64,000 nucleotides of DNA from Bacteriovoracaceae bacterium (GTDB lineage: Bacteria > Bdellovibrionota > Bacteriovoracia > Bacteriovoracales > Bacteriovoracaceae), in NCBI GenBank assembly GCA_018675575.1, contig JABGXW010000162.1, positions 85,402 through 149,401 on the forward strand. Direction: 5' to 3'. This document shows, piece by piece, positions 52,046-60,911 of this stretch. How positions within the stretch are numbered: position 1 is the stretch's first letter; each line of letters begins with the position of its first letter. The notes below the pieces were generated by a model that ran no database searches, was not told the origin of the DNA, and saw nothing but the letters and a program-made list of their open reading frames with translations. A program made the position numbers and the translations under genes.

Positions 52046-53440
52046 TTGTTTAAAGTTAATCAAGATGTATCTATTCATTTCATTGGAATCGGTGGCATCG
52101 GAATGAGCGGTATTGCCGAAGTTCTCTTGGCCAATGGTTTACAAGTCAGTGGCTCTGATCTATCCCAATCTCAAAGAACTGAAAAACTGCAAGAATTAGG
52201 TGCTGATATATTTATTGGGCATTCAAGTAAAAATGTTAAAAATACTACAGTTGTCGTTTATTCTTCTGCCATTAATATAAAGAATCCAGAATATGTATAT
52301 GCCATAGAAAATAATATCCCGCTTATGCGAAGAGCTGAAATGTTGGCAGAGCTAATGCGATTAAAAAAGGGTATCGCAATAGCCGGTACACATGGAAAGA
52401 CTACTACAACGAGTTTTTTATCTACAATTTTAGAAGAAAGTAGATTCGATCCAACCTACATTATTGGTGGAATTGTTGCCAATTTAAAAGGTCATGCAAA
52501 AGTAGGTAAAGGAGAATTTCTTGTGGCTGAAGCTGATGAATCTGATGGCTCTTTTTTGCTTTTAAATCCAATCATGTCGATCATTACCAATATTGATAAT
52601 GACCACTTAGATCATTATGGCACCTTTGAAAACTTGAAAAAATCATTCACGGAATTTGCCAACAAAGTACCCTTTTATGGACATTGCGCAGTCAATATTC
52701 AAGATGAAAATATTAAAGTTATAAGAAAAGATATTAAAAAACCAGTTATCACATTTGGAATAAGTAAAGGTGAACATATTGCAGATTTCGAAGCAAGAAA
52801 TATAGATCAGGGCAGAACTCATACTCAATATGATCTCTACGTTCATGATGAGTTTAAGAAGAGACTGACTATACAATTACCAGGAGATCATAATATTTTA
52901 AATTCTCTTGGAGCAGTCTCATTGGCGGTTCAGATGGGTGTGTCTTACGAAAAAATAGAACATTCAATTTCAAAGTTTATAGGGGTCGGAAGAAGATTTG
53001 AAAAACTTTATGAAACAGATAATCTTCTAGTTATTGATGATTATGGCCATCACCCAACAGAAATTGCCGCAACTTTAAAATCTGTAAAAGAAATTTATTC
53101 AGATCGAAAAATAGTGTGCATTTTTGAGCCACATAGATATACCAGGACTAGAAAGTGTTGGATGGACTTCGTAAGTTGTTTTGATTCCGCTGACGAATTG
53201 ATGCTAGGTCCAATCTATGCAGCAAGTGAAGAGCCAATAGAAGGAATAACATCAAAAAAATTATCTGAAGCAATTAATTCAAATATAGAAAATTTCTCTG
53301 TTGCAGAAAATAAACTTGAAGATATCTTTGCTAAGGTTGAAATAAAAGCGATACAGAATAATGAAAAAGTTGTCATTGTAGCATTAGGAGCAGGATCCAT
53401 TGGAAGAGAAGTGAGAGTATGGGTAAATCAGCTGACTTAA
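52046..53440 (+). CDS. murC: UDP-N-acetylmuramate L-alanine ligase MurC
   Basis: Adds the first stem-peptide residue. The 464 residues include IHFIGIGGIGMSGIAEVL, SSAI, P-loop AGTHGKTTTTS, VAEADESDGSFL, TNIDNDHLDHYG, GVGRRFEKLY, DDYGHHPTEIAATL and FEPHRYTRT. The start is TTG at 52046 with AGGAG 5 nt upstream; no ATG is nearer the conserved N-terminus. It overlaps murB by 22 bp. Confidence 0.95.
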   Translation: MFKVNQDVSIHFIGIGGIGMSGIAEVLLANGLQVSGSDLSQSQRTEKLQELGADIFIGHSSKNVKNTTVVVYSSAINIKNPEYVYAIENNIPLMRRAEMLAELMRLKKGIAIAGTHGKTTTTSFLSTILEESRFDPTYIIGGIVANLKGHAKVGKGEFLVAEADESDGSFLLLNPIMSIITNIDNDHLDHYGTFENLKKSFTEFANKVPFYGHCAVNIQDENIKVIRKDIKKPVITFGISKGEHIADFEARNIDQGRTHTQYDLYVHDEFKKRLTIQLPGDHNILNSLGAVSLAVQMGVSYEKIEHSISKFIGVGRRFEKLYETDNLLVIDDYGHHPTEIAATLKSVKEIYSDRKIVCIFEPHRYTRTRKCWMDFVSCFDSADELMLGPIYAASEEPIEGITSKKLSEAINSNIENFSVAENKLEDIFAKVEIKAIQNNEKVVIVALGAGSIGREVRVWVNQLT

Positions 53441-54324
53441 TTAAAGAATATTTTTCAACAAATCAAGATATAGAAATTAAATTAAATTTCAACCTTAAAA
53501 AATATTCTACAATGAGATTAAAATCACAAGGTGATCTTTTTATTGTGAAAAAAAGCGATTCCCTTGGGAAGTTGACCAAATTCTGCTTTGAAAATAAGAT
53601 TCAATACTTAGTTCTTGGCATGGGGGCGAATCAATTATTAAAGGAAAAAGTAGAATTACCAATTATTAAATTAGACTTCGAATTAGATGAAAACTATTTG
53701 GACGAGTTGCAGAAGAGCTATTCTTTACCAGCATCAATAAATTTGGCTAAACTATCATCTCATGCCATAAAGTTTGGAATGATTGGATGGGAGGTTTTTA
53801 CGGGAATTCCTGCAACATTGGGTGGTGCTGTTTTTATGAATGCAGGAACCAATTTGGGCGAGATTGGTGAACTTGTTGAATCTGTAAAGTATTTTACTAG
53901 AGAAGGAAAGAAAATTGAAAAGAAAGTAACTTTTAAAGACTTTAAATACAGAAAAAACCTTTTTCTACACCCTGGGGAGATCATTTATGAGGTTGTCCTA
54001 AAAAATAATGGTCAGAAAAAAGAAATTAGCGAAAAAATAAAAAAATATTTAGCTATTAGAAACGAAAGTCAGCCTCTTTCAAAATTTACTTGTGGATGTA
54101 CCTTTAAAAATAGCTCAGAAATTTGCAGAGCCGGTCACTATCTTGATATAATGGGTATGCAAGGATTTTCCTCAAAAAACTTTAAAATTAGCCATCAACA
54201 CGCAAATTTTATCGTCCATTTTGGAAATGGAACTTATTCAGAAGTTATTGGCTTTATGGATTTTATCCAAAAAGAATTAAAACTTCAGTATGGAGTTGAA
54301 TTTGAATTTGAAGTGGAACATTAA
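53419..54324 (+). CDS. murB: UDP-N-acetylenolpyruvoylglucosamine reductase MurB
   Basis: FAD enzyme that makes UDP-MurNAc. The 301 residues have the FAD-binding pattern YSTMRLKSQGDLFIV, LGMGANQLL and GIPATLGGAVFMNAGTNLGEIG, then YRKNLF. The proton-donor motif, usually AGSxFKNP, reads CGCTFKNS with Cys in place of the catalytic Ser, a variant known in part of the family. The ending (SHQHANFIVHFGNGTYSEV) is typical. The ATG is inside the end of murC. It is followed by ftsQ with a 20-35 bp overlap. Confidence 0.92.
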   Translation: MGKSADLIKEYFSTNQDIEIKLNFNLKKYSTMRLKSQGDLFIVKKSDSLGKLTKFCFENKIQYLVLGMGANQLLKEKVELPIIKLDFELDENYLDELQKSYSLPASINLAKLSSHAIKFGMIGWEVFTGIPATLGGAVFMNAGTNLGEIGELVESVKYFTREGKKIEKKVTFKDFKYRKNLFLHPGEIIYEVVLKNNGQKKEISEKIKKYLAIRNESQPLSKFTCGCTFKNSSEICRAGHYLDIMGMQGFSSKNFKISHQHANFIVHFGNGTYSEVIGFMDFIQKELKLQYGVEFEFEVEH

Positions 54325-55069
54325 AAAGATCTTAAAACTTACAATTATTTTATTAATAGGAATCAATTCAGAACACTTATACGCCAAAAAAAAATTAATT
54401 AAGAAAAAAATTACTTATCGAACGGCCTTTGGAAAATGTCCTTCAAGGTCTGCTGGAACCTTTACTCTTCAATTGATTAAAGCTTTTGAACAAGGAGAAT
54501 CATTAAAGGATGTAAAAACAAAGATCATTAAAGATAATCTTAATGAAAAATACTTTATTTCTTCTTACAATATATCTTACGATCCCCTACGCCGATTCAT
54601 CAAATTTTCTTTTGAATGTCCTGAGCCCTTAATGAAAGTTCAGCTTTATAAGGAAAATGGAATGGAATCCTATGAGGCGATACTGGTGGAAAATGGAAAA
54701 CTTGTTGATCCTACCTATGAAATATTACTTAGGTCTGAAAATAAAATTGATAATGAACTTCCCTTCTTAGCGCTTCCAATAAAAGAAATGAATGAAGATA
54801 TTAAAGTAGAGATAGCAAATCTAGTTAAAGGCATGACACCAGAATTTAGGAAAAATTTGAGTGAAGTTATCATTAATGAAAAAAAAGATTTAACAATTAT
54901 TCTATCTATAAATAACCGACCATCATCTGTTTTCATGGGAAAAAAGAACTGGAACGACAAAACTAAAAAGTTGCTTAAAATAGTCGGTTATATGACGAAG
55001 AAAAAGCGCATCCCAAAAGTCATCAATTTAACCAATTCAAAAAAAGTTGTTGTAAAATTTAACGAGTGA
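54290..55069 (+). CDS. ftsQ: FtsQ-like cell division protein
   Basis: Occupies the ftsQ position between murB and ftsA. The 259-residue product has a short basic N-terminus, a membrane anchor (LKLTIILLIGINSEHLYA), and a periplasmic part. Its last 60 residues (LTIILSINNRPSSVFMGKKNW, then KVINLTNSKKVVVKF) follow the FtsQ beta-domain ending. FtsQ recruits FtsB/L to the septum. The start is unclear: ATG at 54290 has no Shine-Dalgarno, while a TTG at 54302 has GGAG 6 nt upstream. Overall similarity is weak and the call leans on context and topology. Confidence 0.72.
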   Translation: MELNLNLKWNIKKILKLTIILLIGINSEHLYAKKKLIKKKITYRTAFGKCPSRSAGTFTLQLIKAFEQGESLKDVKTKIIKDNLNEKYFISSYNISYDPLRRFIKFSFECPEPLMKVQLYKENGMESYEAILVENGKLVDPTYEILLRSENKIDNELPFLALPIKEMNEDIKVEIANLVKGMTPEFRKNLSEVIINEKKDLTIILSINNRPSSVFMGKKNWNDKTKKLLKIVGYMTKKKRIPKVINLTNSKKVVVKFNE

Positions 55070-55158
55070 CATTAAAATTTATATAGTGGCTAAATATATT
55101 AAAATCCAAAATAGTCAATAGGCAGAATGATTCTGGTCGAAATTGAGAAAGGACTCTC

Positions 55159-56397
55159 ATGAATGAAAAAAGTATTATTGTCGGACTAGATATCGGTACG
55201 ACTAAAGTCTGTACCATTGTTGGTGTGAAGCAAACTAACGCTGAGTTAGAGATTATTGGTATTGGTACACATCCATCCTATGGCCTTAAAAAAGGCTCTG
55301 TCGTAAATATTGAAAAAACAGTAAGTTCTATTCAAGCATCTTTAGAAGAAGCTAAATTAATGGCAGGAGTTAATATTGAGTCCGCCACTATTGGAATTGC
55401 TGGCTCACATATCTATAGTTTTAATTCCTCAGGTGTCGTTGCCGTAAAAGGTGGAGAAATAACAGAAGAAGATGTGGAGAGAGTTCTTGAGGCCGCAAAG
55501 GCCGTAGTTATTCCATCAGACAGACAGATATTACATGTTATTCCAAGAGAATTTAGAGTTGATAATACTTGTGGAATTAAATGTCCTGTCGGGATGTGCG
55601 GAGTTAGATTAGAAGCTCATGTTCATGTGGTGACTGGAGCAATTTCTCTTATTCAAAATTTAGTTAAATGTGTTGAGCGAACGGGTGTTCGCGCAGAAAA
55701 TATTACGTTACAACCAATTGCTTCTTCAGAATCAGTGTTAAGTGCAGAAGAAAAAGAAATGGGTGTTGTAATTGTTGATATTGGTGGAGGAACTACTGAT
55801 ATTGCTATCTGGAAAGAGGGTTCATTAATCCATTCACAAATCATACCAGTAGGTGGAAATCATTTTACGAATGATTTAGCTGTAGGATTAAAAATTCCCC
55901 ATGCAGAGGCCGAAAGAATAAAAATAAATCATGGTTGTGTTCTAACTGAGACTGTAAACCAATCGGCTCACATTGCTGTTCAGGGAATTGCGGGATCAAA
56001 ACCAAGAGAAGTGAGCCTAAAAGTTGTGGCAGAAATCTTAGGAGCGAGGGGAGAAGAGCTTTTTGGCCTTATAAAAAATAATTTGAAGGATAAAAATATT
56101 CACTTCGAACTTACTGGTGGAATTATCCTCACTGGCGGTGGGGCGTTGATTAATTCGTTACCAGAGCTAGGTGAATATATCTTAGAAAAACCTACAAAAG
56201 TTGGCTATCCTACACCATTTGGTGGGATGACTAATATTATGCAAAATCCAAAGTTTTCTACTGTCTTAGGACTGTTAATAGAAGCATCAAAATCAAATAC
56301 TTCTAATGGAAAATTGGAAGAATACGATTCGGTCAATCCTGATCTTATTGTAAAATTAAGCGATTCACTAAAAACAGTGTTCAGAGAAATATTTTAA
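55159..56397 (+). CDS. ftsA: Cell division protein FtsA
   Basis: Actin-like ATPase that tethers FtsZ to the membrane. The 412 residues have VGLDIGTTKVCTIVG (phosphate 1), the 1C-domain region with AGSHIYSFNSSGVV, the VDIGGGTTDIAIW phosphate-2 loop, GGNHFTNDLAVGL and ILTGGGALI (adenosine loop). The C-terminal end (SLKTVFREIF) is an amphipathic membrane-targeting helix. The ATG has AAGGA upstream. It ends 9 nt before ftsZ. Confidence 0.96.
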   Translation: MNEKSIIVGLDIGTTKVCTIVGVKQTNAELEIIGIGTHPSYGLKKGSVVNIEKTVSSIQASLEEAKLMAGVNIESATIGIAGSHIYSFNSSGVVAVKGGEITEEDVERVLEAAKAVVIPSDRQILHVIPREFRVDNTCGIKCPVGMCGVRLEAHVHVVTGAISLIQNLVKCVERTGVRAENITLQPIASSESVLSAEEKEMGVVIVDIGGGTTDIAIWKEGSLIHSQIIPVGGNHFTNDLAVGLKIPHAEAERIKINHGCVLTETVNQSAHIAVQGIAGSKPREVSLKVVAEILGARGEELFGLIKNNLKDKNIHFELTGGIILTGGGALINSLPELGEYILEKPTKVGYPTPFGGMTNIMQNPKFSTVLGLLIEASKSNTSNGKLEEYDSVNPDLIVKLSDSLKTVFREIF

Positions 56398-56406
56398 GGA
56401 GGCTTC

Positions 56407-57807
56407 ATGTTTGAAATATCTTCAGACGTCAGCGAGCAAGGCGCAAAAATTAAAGTAGTTGGTATCGGTGGTGGCGGTTGTAATGCTGTCAATACAATGA
56501 TTCGTGCAGGGTTAACCGGTGTTGAGTATATTGTTGCAAACACGGATGCACAGGCATTAAATGCAAATTTGGCTCCAACAAAAGTTCAGCTTGGGGCTGA
56601 GATTACTAAAGGGCTGGGAGCAGGTGCAAACCCAGAAGTAGGAAGAAAAGCGGCCTTAGATGAATATGAAAAACTTGGTGAAGTGCTAGATGGTGCTGAC
56701 ATGGTTTTTATTACTGCCGGGATGGGTGGTGGAACAGGAACTGGAGCAGCTCCAGTTGTAGCAAAACTTGCTAAAGAGCTTGGAGCTCTTACAGTTGGTG
56801 TTGTCACGAAACCTTTTGTTTTCGAAGGTAAAAAAAGATTTAGGCAAGCGGAATCTGGTATTCATACATTAGAAGAAAATGTAGATTCACTTATTACTAT
56901 TCCAAATCAAAGACTGCTATTTTTAGCAGGAGAAAGTCTTTCATTAATAGACACATTTAAAAAAGCGGATGAGGTTTTACTCAATGCTGTTAGAGGTATC
57001 TCTGATCTTATTAATAATACGGGTCATATCAATGCCGATTTTGCAGATGTAAGTACGGTTATGTGTGAAAAAGGTCTGGCACTTATGGGTACAGGTATTG
57101 CAACAGGACCAGATAGAGCAATCAAGGCCGCAAACGATGCCATTAGCTCTCCACTGCTTGAAGATATTACAATTGATGGAGCAACAGGAATCATTATTAA
57201 TATTACAGGTTCTGATACTTTAACAATGCATGAGACAAATGAAGCTGTTACATTAATTATGGAAGCTGCTGATGAGGATGCTGAAATTATTTTTGGAACT
57301 GTTATTGATGATGCAATGGAAGATTCAGTCAAAGTAACTGTTGTGGCCACGGGCCTTGGAGGGCAAGAAAGAGTCTCAGTTAGACCGACGCAGGTTCCAG
57401 TTAAAACGAAAGAAGCAGTTGCTCTAAAATCTGAAGCTAGAGCTGATTTAAGAGAAGTTTCAAATGTGAAAGAAGTTGAAAGATCTGAAGCGATGGCCGA
57501 AGAGCAAATAGAAACAATGGCGACTGAAACAGCAGAAAGAAACTTTGAAGAACTGCCTCTAGAAGACTTTCAAGAGCAAACTTTCGAAGAAAGTGAACTC
57601 ATGAGAAATATCAAAGCTGCTGCTAGTAATTATGAAAAAAATCCAGCATCAGCTACTACAGAGAGAACTCTTCAGATTTCAAGAGAACAAAGTCGAGCAA
57701 AATCTATAGCTGAAAAGCTTGGGTTTATTAACTTTGACGAAGAAGAATTAGATAAGCCTAGTTATCTTCGCAAAGAAGATAATAATAGATTTGAAACGAG
57801 ACAATAA
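56407..57807 (+). CDS. ftsZ: Cell division GTPase FtsZ
   Basis: Tubulin homologue that forms the division ring. The 466 residues include VVGIGGGGCNAVNTMI, the NTDAQAL motif, the tubulin signature GGGTGTGAAPVVAKLAKEL and the synergy loop NADFADVSTVM. After the GTPase core (about residue 320) comes a long acidic linker. Near the end LDKPSYLRKE corresponds to the conserved C-terminal peptide (DIPAFLRKQ type) that binds FtsA. It has a strong AAGGAGG Shine-Dalgarno, unlike most neighbours, fitting high expression. It is the last gene of the cluster, followed by a terminator. Confidence 0.97.
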   Translation: MFEISSDVSEQGAKIKVVGIGGGGCNAVNTMIRAGLTGVEYIVANTDAQALNANLAPTKVQLGAEITKGLGAGANPEVGRKAALDEYEKLGEVLDGADMVFITAGMGGGTGTGAAPVVAKLAKELGALTVGVVTKPFVFEGKKRFRQAESGIHTLEENVDSLITIPNQRLLFLAGESLSLIDTFKKADEVLLNAVRGISDLINNTGHINADFADVSTVMCEKGLALMGTGIATGPDRAIKAANDAISSPLLEDITIDGATGIIINITGSDTLTMHETNEAVTLIMEAADEDAEIIFGTVIDDAMEDSVKVTVVATGLGGQERVSVRPTQVPVKTKEAVALKSEARADLREVSNVKEVERSEAMAEEQIETMATETAERNFEELPLEDFQEQTFEESELMRNIKAAASNYEKNPASATTERTLQISREQSRAKSIAEKLGFINFDEEELDKPSYLRKEDNNRFETRQ

Positions 57808-57831
57808 GCTAAAATAATATCTTTTAATATT

Positions 57832-57860
57832 AAAAAAGCCCCTATTCTTGGGGCTTTTTT
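57832..57860. terminator. Bidirectional terminator after ftsZ
   Basis: AAAAAAGCCCC (57832-57842) and GGGGCTTTTTT (57850-57860) form a perfect 11-bp stem with a 7-nt loop. The A tract on one side and the T tract on the other allow termination in both directions, serving ftsZ and the convergent gene ending at 57894. Confidence 0.93.
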
Positions 57861-57893
57861 GATTTATCGCTACGAACTTAATGGATTGTAAAA

Positions 57894-58445
57894 TTAATGT
57901 TTTAGAGGAGAGATTTTTTCTTTAAGGAATTTTTTTTCTTCTTTGCGTGCCATCAGTTTTAATTCTGATTCAATATGATCACTTTCGACATCTATCTTAT
58001 AATGAATTGTCACAAAAGTGGGAGTATTATTTTCCAACCAGATTTTTTCTTTAAATTCGTAAATATACATCCCGTCTTCTGGATGGTTGGGATTAGTTGT
58101 TACAGTTTCTAACTCAACCCAATCTGATTGAAGATAGAGTTGAAAATGATCTTGGCAAAAATAAATATTTTTATCATCACGAACACAATCTTCGCAAAGA
58201 GCAAGTTTACAGATTGAGCAAAATGCCTGTGCCTGGATTTTGTCATGATGGTGGCAATTCACCAGTGGAGGGGCATCTATGGTGCATGGCGCCGCGTTTT
58301 TTTTTATAGCCTCTGTGTTTTTAGCGGAGTCAGTTTTTGCATTGTTATTAGTAAAAACTATATAAAAAGCTAACCCTAAAACTGTTATGAGTAGTCCACT
58401 GATGAGAATAAGGAAAAAGAGAATGATCCAAAACTGTGTGTCCAT
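57894..58445 (-). CDS. Membrane-anchored B-box-like zinc-finger protein
   Basis: 183 residues of unknown function. Residues 7-32 form one membrane helix (a hydrophobic LLITVLGLAFYIVF stretch), followed by a linker and a compact zinc module at about 64-100: CHHHDKIQAQAFCSICKLALCEDC, then CQDHF. The spacing of Cys and His resembles the eukaryotic B-box, which is also found in some bacterial membrane proteins. The remaining 80 residues are beta-rich and charged. The zinc module is probably cytoplasmic. It is convergent with ftsZ and follows rnj by 12 nt, so it may be cotranscribed with udk and rnj. Confidence 0.7.
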   Translation of the reverse strand: MDTQFWIILFFLILISGLLITVLGLAFYIVFTNNNAKTDSAKNTEAIKKNAAPCTIDAPPLVNCHHHDKIQAQAFCSICKLALCEDCVRDDKNIYFCQDHFQLYLQSDWVELETVTTNPNHPEDGMYIYEFKEKIWLENNTPTFVTIHYKIDVESDHIESELKLMARKEEKKFLKEKISPLKH

Positions 58446-58457
58446 AGAAGTATTTTA

Positions 58458-60074
58458 CTATAGATTGTGAATAGTAACGACAGGTTTATAACCTAATTTT
58501 TGGGCCAAAAGATTTCTGGTACATATCCGTATTTCTTCGGATATATAGGCCTTAGAATGGCCCTTTCGCTGATTGAGAATATCGACATAAGTAAGACAAT
58601 GGTTTTGAATTTCTTGCAGTAATGTACCGTCAAGATCAGGTAGGCCGATTATAGAAAGCTGAATATTTTTCTTTTTGGTTATTGAAATAAAAACTTGTCC
58701 TAATGTAGCGAGCTTCCTTCTTTCTGAAATGATAGTCTTTGGAAGCTCAATACCCTTACCATGAATAATTATGGGATCTTTTTTATCACATTGCTTGATG
58801 TGTATTGAAAGATCTTGTCGAAATATAAGAGAAGAATGATTGAGCAGCGCATGACTTTCAATTGCTTTAAAGTTTTTTGCTATAAATCTTTGATGTTCTT
58901 TAATAAAATATGTTTCACCATGTATTGGTATTGCTATATTTGGTTGAAACTTTTCATAAAGCTCTCGAAGATCTTCTTTTCCAGGGTGACCACTGACATG
59001 AACTTTTGCATTGTGTGCCGTGAAAAGGTTGATCCCTTGTTCAGATGCCATATTGAGAACCACTCCAATTTTTTTTTCATTTCCAGGTATTGCTTTAGAA
59101 CTCATGATTAATGTATCACCAAATTTAGGAGTGATATATTTATCATCACCGCTGATAATTCTTCTAAGAGCAGAACGAAAATCTGCTTGGCAGCCGCTGA
59201 GAATAAATAACTTTCTTTTTGATTTAGAAATGTCAGGACTTAGCTCAAAATTTATTTTACGGGTTTCTGTTAGGTGATTGGTCTCAATTGCGGTCTCAAT
59301 ATAAGACTTCATTGAACGTCCTATTGCGATGATTGGTATTTTGTGATCAGCACAAATATTTACTAAGGTTTGAATTCTGTGAATATTCGAAGAAAATGTT
59401 GTCACAAAGACGTTTTGACTTTGTGATATAATAATTTCTTCTAATGACGCTTTAATTTCTATTTCTGAAGGAGTTTTTGTTTCATTAGAAAGAATATTAG
59501 TAGAGTCTGCTAAGAGTACTTTTTTAGCAAATCCTTTTGATACCCTATTAAGTTTTTTGAAATCAAATGATTGCTCATAGGGAGTAAGATGATCTATTTT
59601 AAAGTCAGATACTAAAAATAATGAAATCTTATTCATAAGTCCGAAATGAATCCCATAGGTATCTGGTATAGAGTGATTAACCTTTATGGGGTCTACTTTA
59701 ATTTCCCCTATTTTGAAAGTAGAATTAGATTTATAAATTAAAATATCTTTGTCTTTTTTAAGTAGCGCTAGCTTCCTATGGATAAGCTTTGCTGCAAACA
59801 GAGGAGCATGGATTTTTACTTTTGGAAAAGATTCTAAAAAATGGGAAATTGCACCGATGTGATCTTCATGTCCATGGGTTATGACAAGGTCTGTAACATC
59901 TGTTAGTCCATCCATATCTGGAATGAGATAATTGATTCCGTAAAAATCCTCATAAGGAAAAAGAATTCCGCAATCAACAATGATCTTTACTTTATTATGT
60001 TGGATGAGGGTCATGTTAGAACCTATCTGACCAACACCACCAAGTGGTTTAACTTGTAGTAAATTAGATTTCAT
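58458..60074 (-). CDS. rnj: Ribonuclease J family metallo-beta-lactamase nuclease
   Basis: An RNA-processing and decay enzyme with endonuclease and 5' exonuclease activity in the family. The 538 residues contain PLGGVGQIGSNMTLI, VDCGILFP, the metal motif THGHEDHIGAI, VNHSIPDTYGI, LLADSTNI, the beta-CASP region with SGCQAD and HVSGHPGKEDL, and PIHGE. The C-terminal domain (about 450-538) fits RNase J. The start overlaps the udk stop by 11 bp. Confidence 0.93.
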   Translation of the reverse strand: MKSNLLQVKPLGGVGQIGSNMTLIQHNKVKIIVDCGILFPYEDFYGINYLIPDMDGLTDVTDLVITHGHEDHIGAISHFLESFPKVKIHAPLFAAKLIHRKLALLKKDKDILIYKSNSTFKIGEIKVDPIKVNHSIPDTYGIHFGLMNKISLFLVSDFKIDHLTPYEQSFDFKKLNRVSKGFAKKVLLADSTNILSNETKTPSEIEIKASLEEIIISQSQNVFVTTFSSNIHRIQTLVNICADHKIPIIAIGRSMKSYIETAIETNHLTETRKINFELSPDISKSKRKLFILSGCQADFRSALRRIISGDDKYITPKFGDTLIMSSKAIPGNEKKIGVVLNMASEQGINLFTAHNAKVHVSGHPGKEDLRELYEKFQPNIAIPIHGETYFIKEHQRFIAKNFKAIESHALLNHSSLIFRQDLSIHIKQCDKKDPIIIHGKGIELPKTIISERRKLATLGQVFISITKKKNIQLSIIGLPDLDGTLLQEIQNHCLTYVDILNQRKGHSKAYISEEIRICTRNLLAQKLGYKPVVTIHNL

Positions 60075-60750
60075 TGAGATTTAAAGTGTGTTCATTGGTT
60101 TGATTAAAAGTTCTAGCGAGACCATCATCAAAGTTTATATCTGTCGACATATCAATAAGCTCATTTATCTTAGAGGATAAAATTGAAGCCGCGATATCGG
60201 TTTCTTCGCCGACAATAAAGTCCGCAAACTGTCTTTGAGGATCAAGAAATTTTTGATACATAGGTCTTACCGTTTCATAATATTGCTCTATTACAGACTC
60301 TAATGTTCTTCCGCGTTCTTTAATGTCTCGGTCCATTCTTCGTGCGAAGCGAATGTCTGAATCCACGTGGAGAAAACACATAATATCGAGAATTTCTCTA
60401 ATCTCAGATGAGAATAAAGTAAAGATTCCTTCAAAGATTATAATTTCAGTGGCATCAACTCTGATTGTTTTATTTGTTCTTGAATTTGTGGCAAAGTCAT
60501 AAATAGGACTTAGTACAGAAGTCCCTTTTTTTAAAAGTCTAAGATGATGCTTTAATAACTCCCAGTCAAATGCTTTGGGGTGATCGTAGTTAGGCTTACC
60601 TGTCTTAGTTTTCAATTCTTTTGGTTGAGTCGGAAGGTAATAAGAATCCATATGAAGCATAGAGACAGGTTTTTTTGTTCTCTTAACTACCTTATGAGCA
60701 AATGTTGTTTTTCCGGAGCCGGAGCCCCCCGCTATTCCAAGTAAATACAT
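60064..60750 (-). CDS. udk: Uridine kinase
   Basis: Phosphorylates uridine or cytidine to the monophosphate in pyrimidine salvage. The 228 residues show Walker A GIAGGSGSGKTTFA at 5-18, HMDSYY, the PNYDHPKAFDWELL segment, SPIYDF, IIFEGIFTLF, and RRMDRDIKERGRTLESVIEQY with the lid arginines. A 30-residue C-terminal tail extends beyond the usual end. It is divergent from prmA across 161 nt of very AT-rich DNA that must hold both promoters. Confidence 0.9.
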   Translation of the reverse strand: MYLLGIAGGSGSGKTTFAHKVVKRTKKPVSMLHMDSYYLPTQPKELKTKTGKPNYDHPKAFDWELLKHHLRLLKKGTSVLSPIYDFATNSRTNKTIRVDATEIIIFEGIFTLFSSEIREILDIMCFLHVDSDIRFARRMDRDIKERGRTLESVIEQYYETVRPMYQKFLDPQRQFADFIVGEETDIAASILSSKINELIDMSTDINFDDGLARTFNQTNEHTLNLNEI

Positions 60751-60911
60751 TGATAACCTTTTTACACTTTTTATTCTTCTTTCTTTAATATTTTTCTATC
60801 TTGATGTAATTAACATAGATTAGAAAATTATAAAATGATGATTACCAAAAGACGGAATATTTACAAGGATTACCAACGCCTATGTTCCTGTAATTATTCA
60901 AGAAGGGTGCA

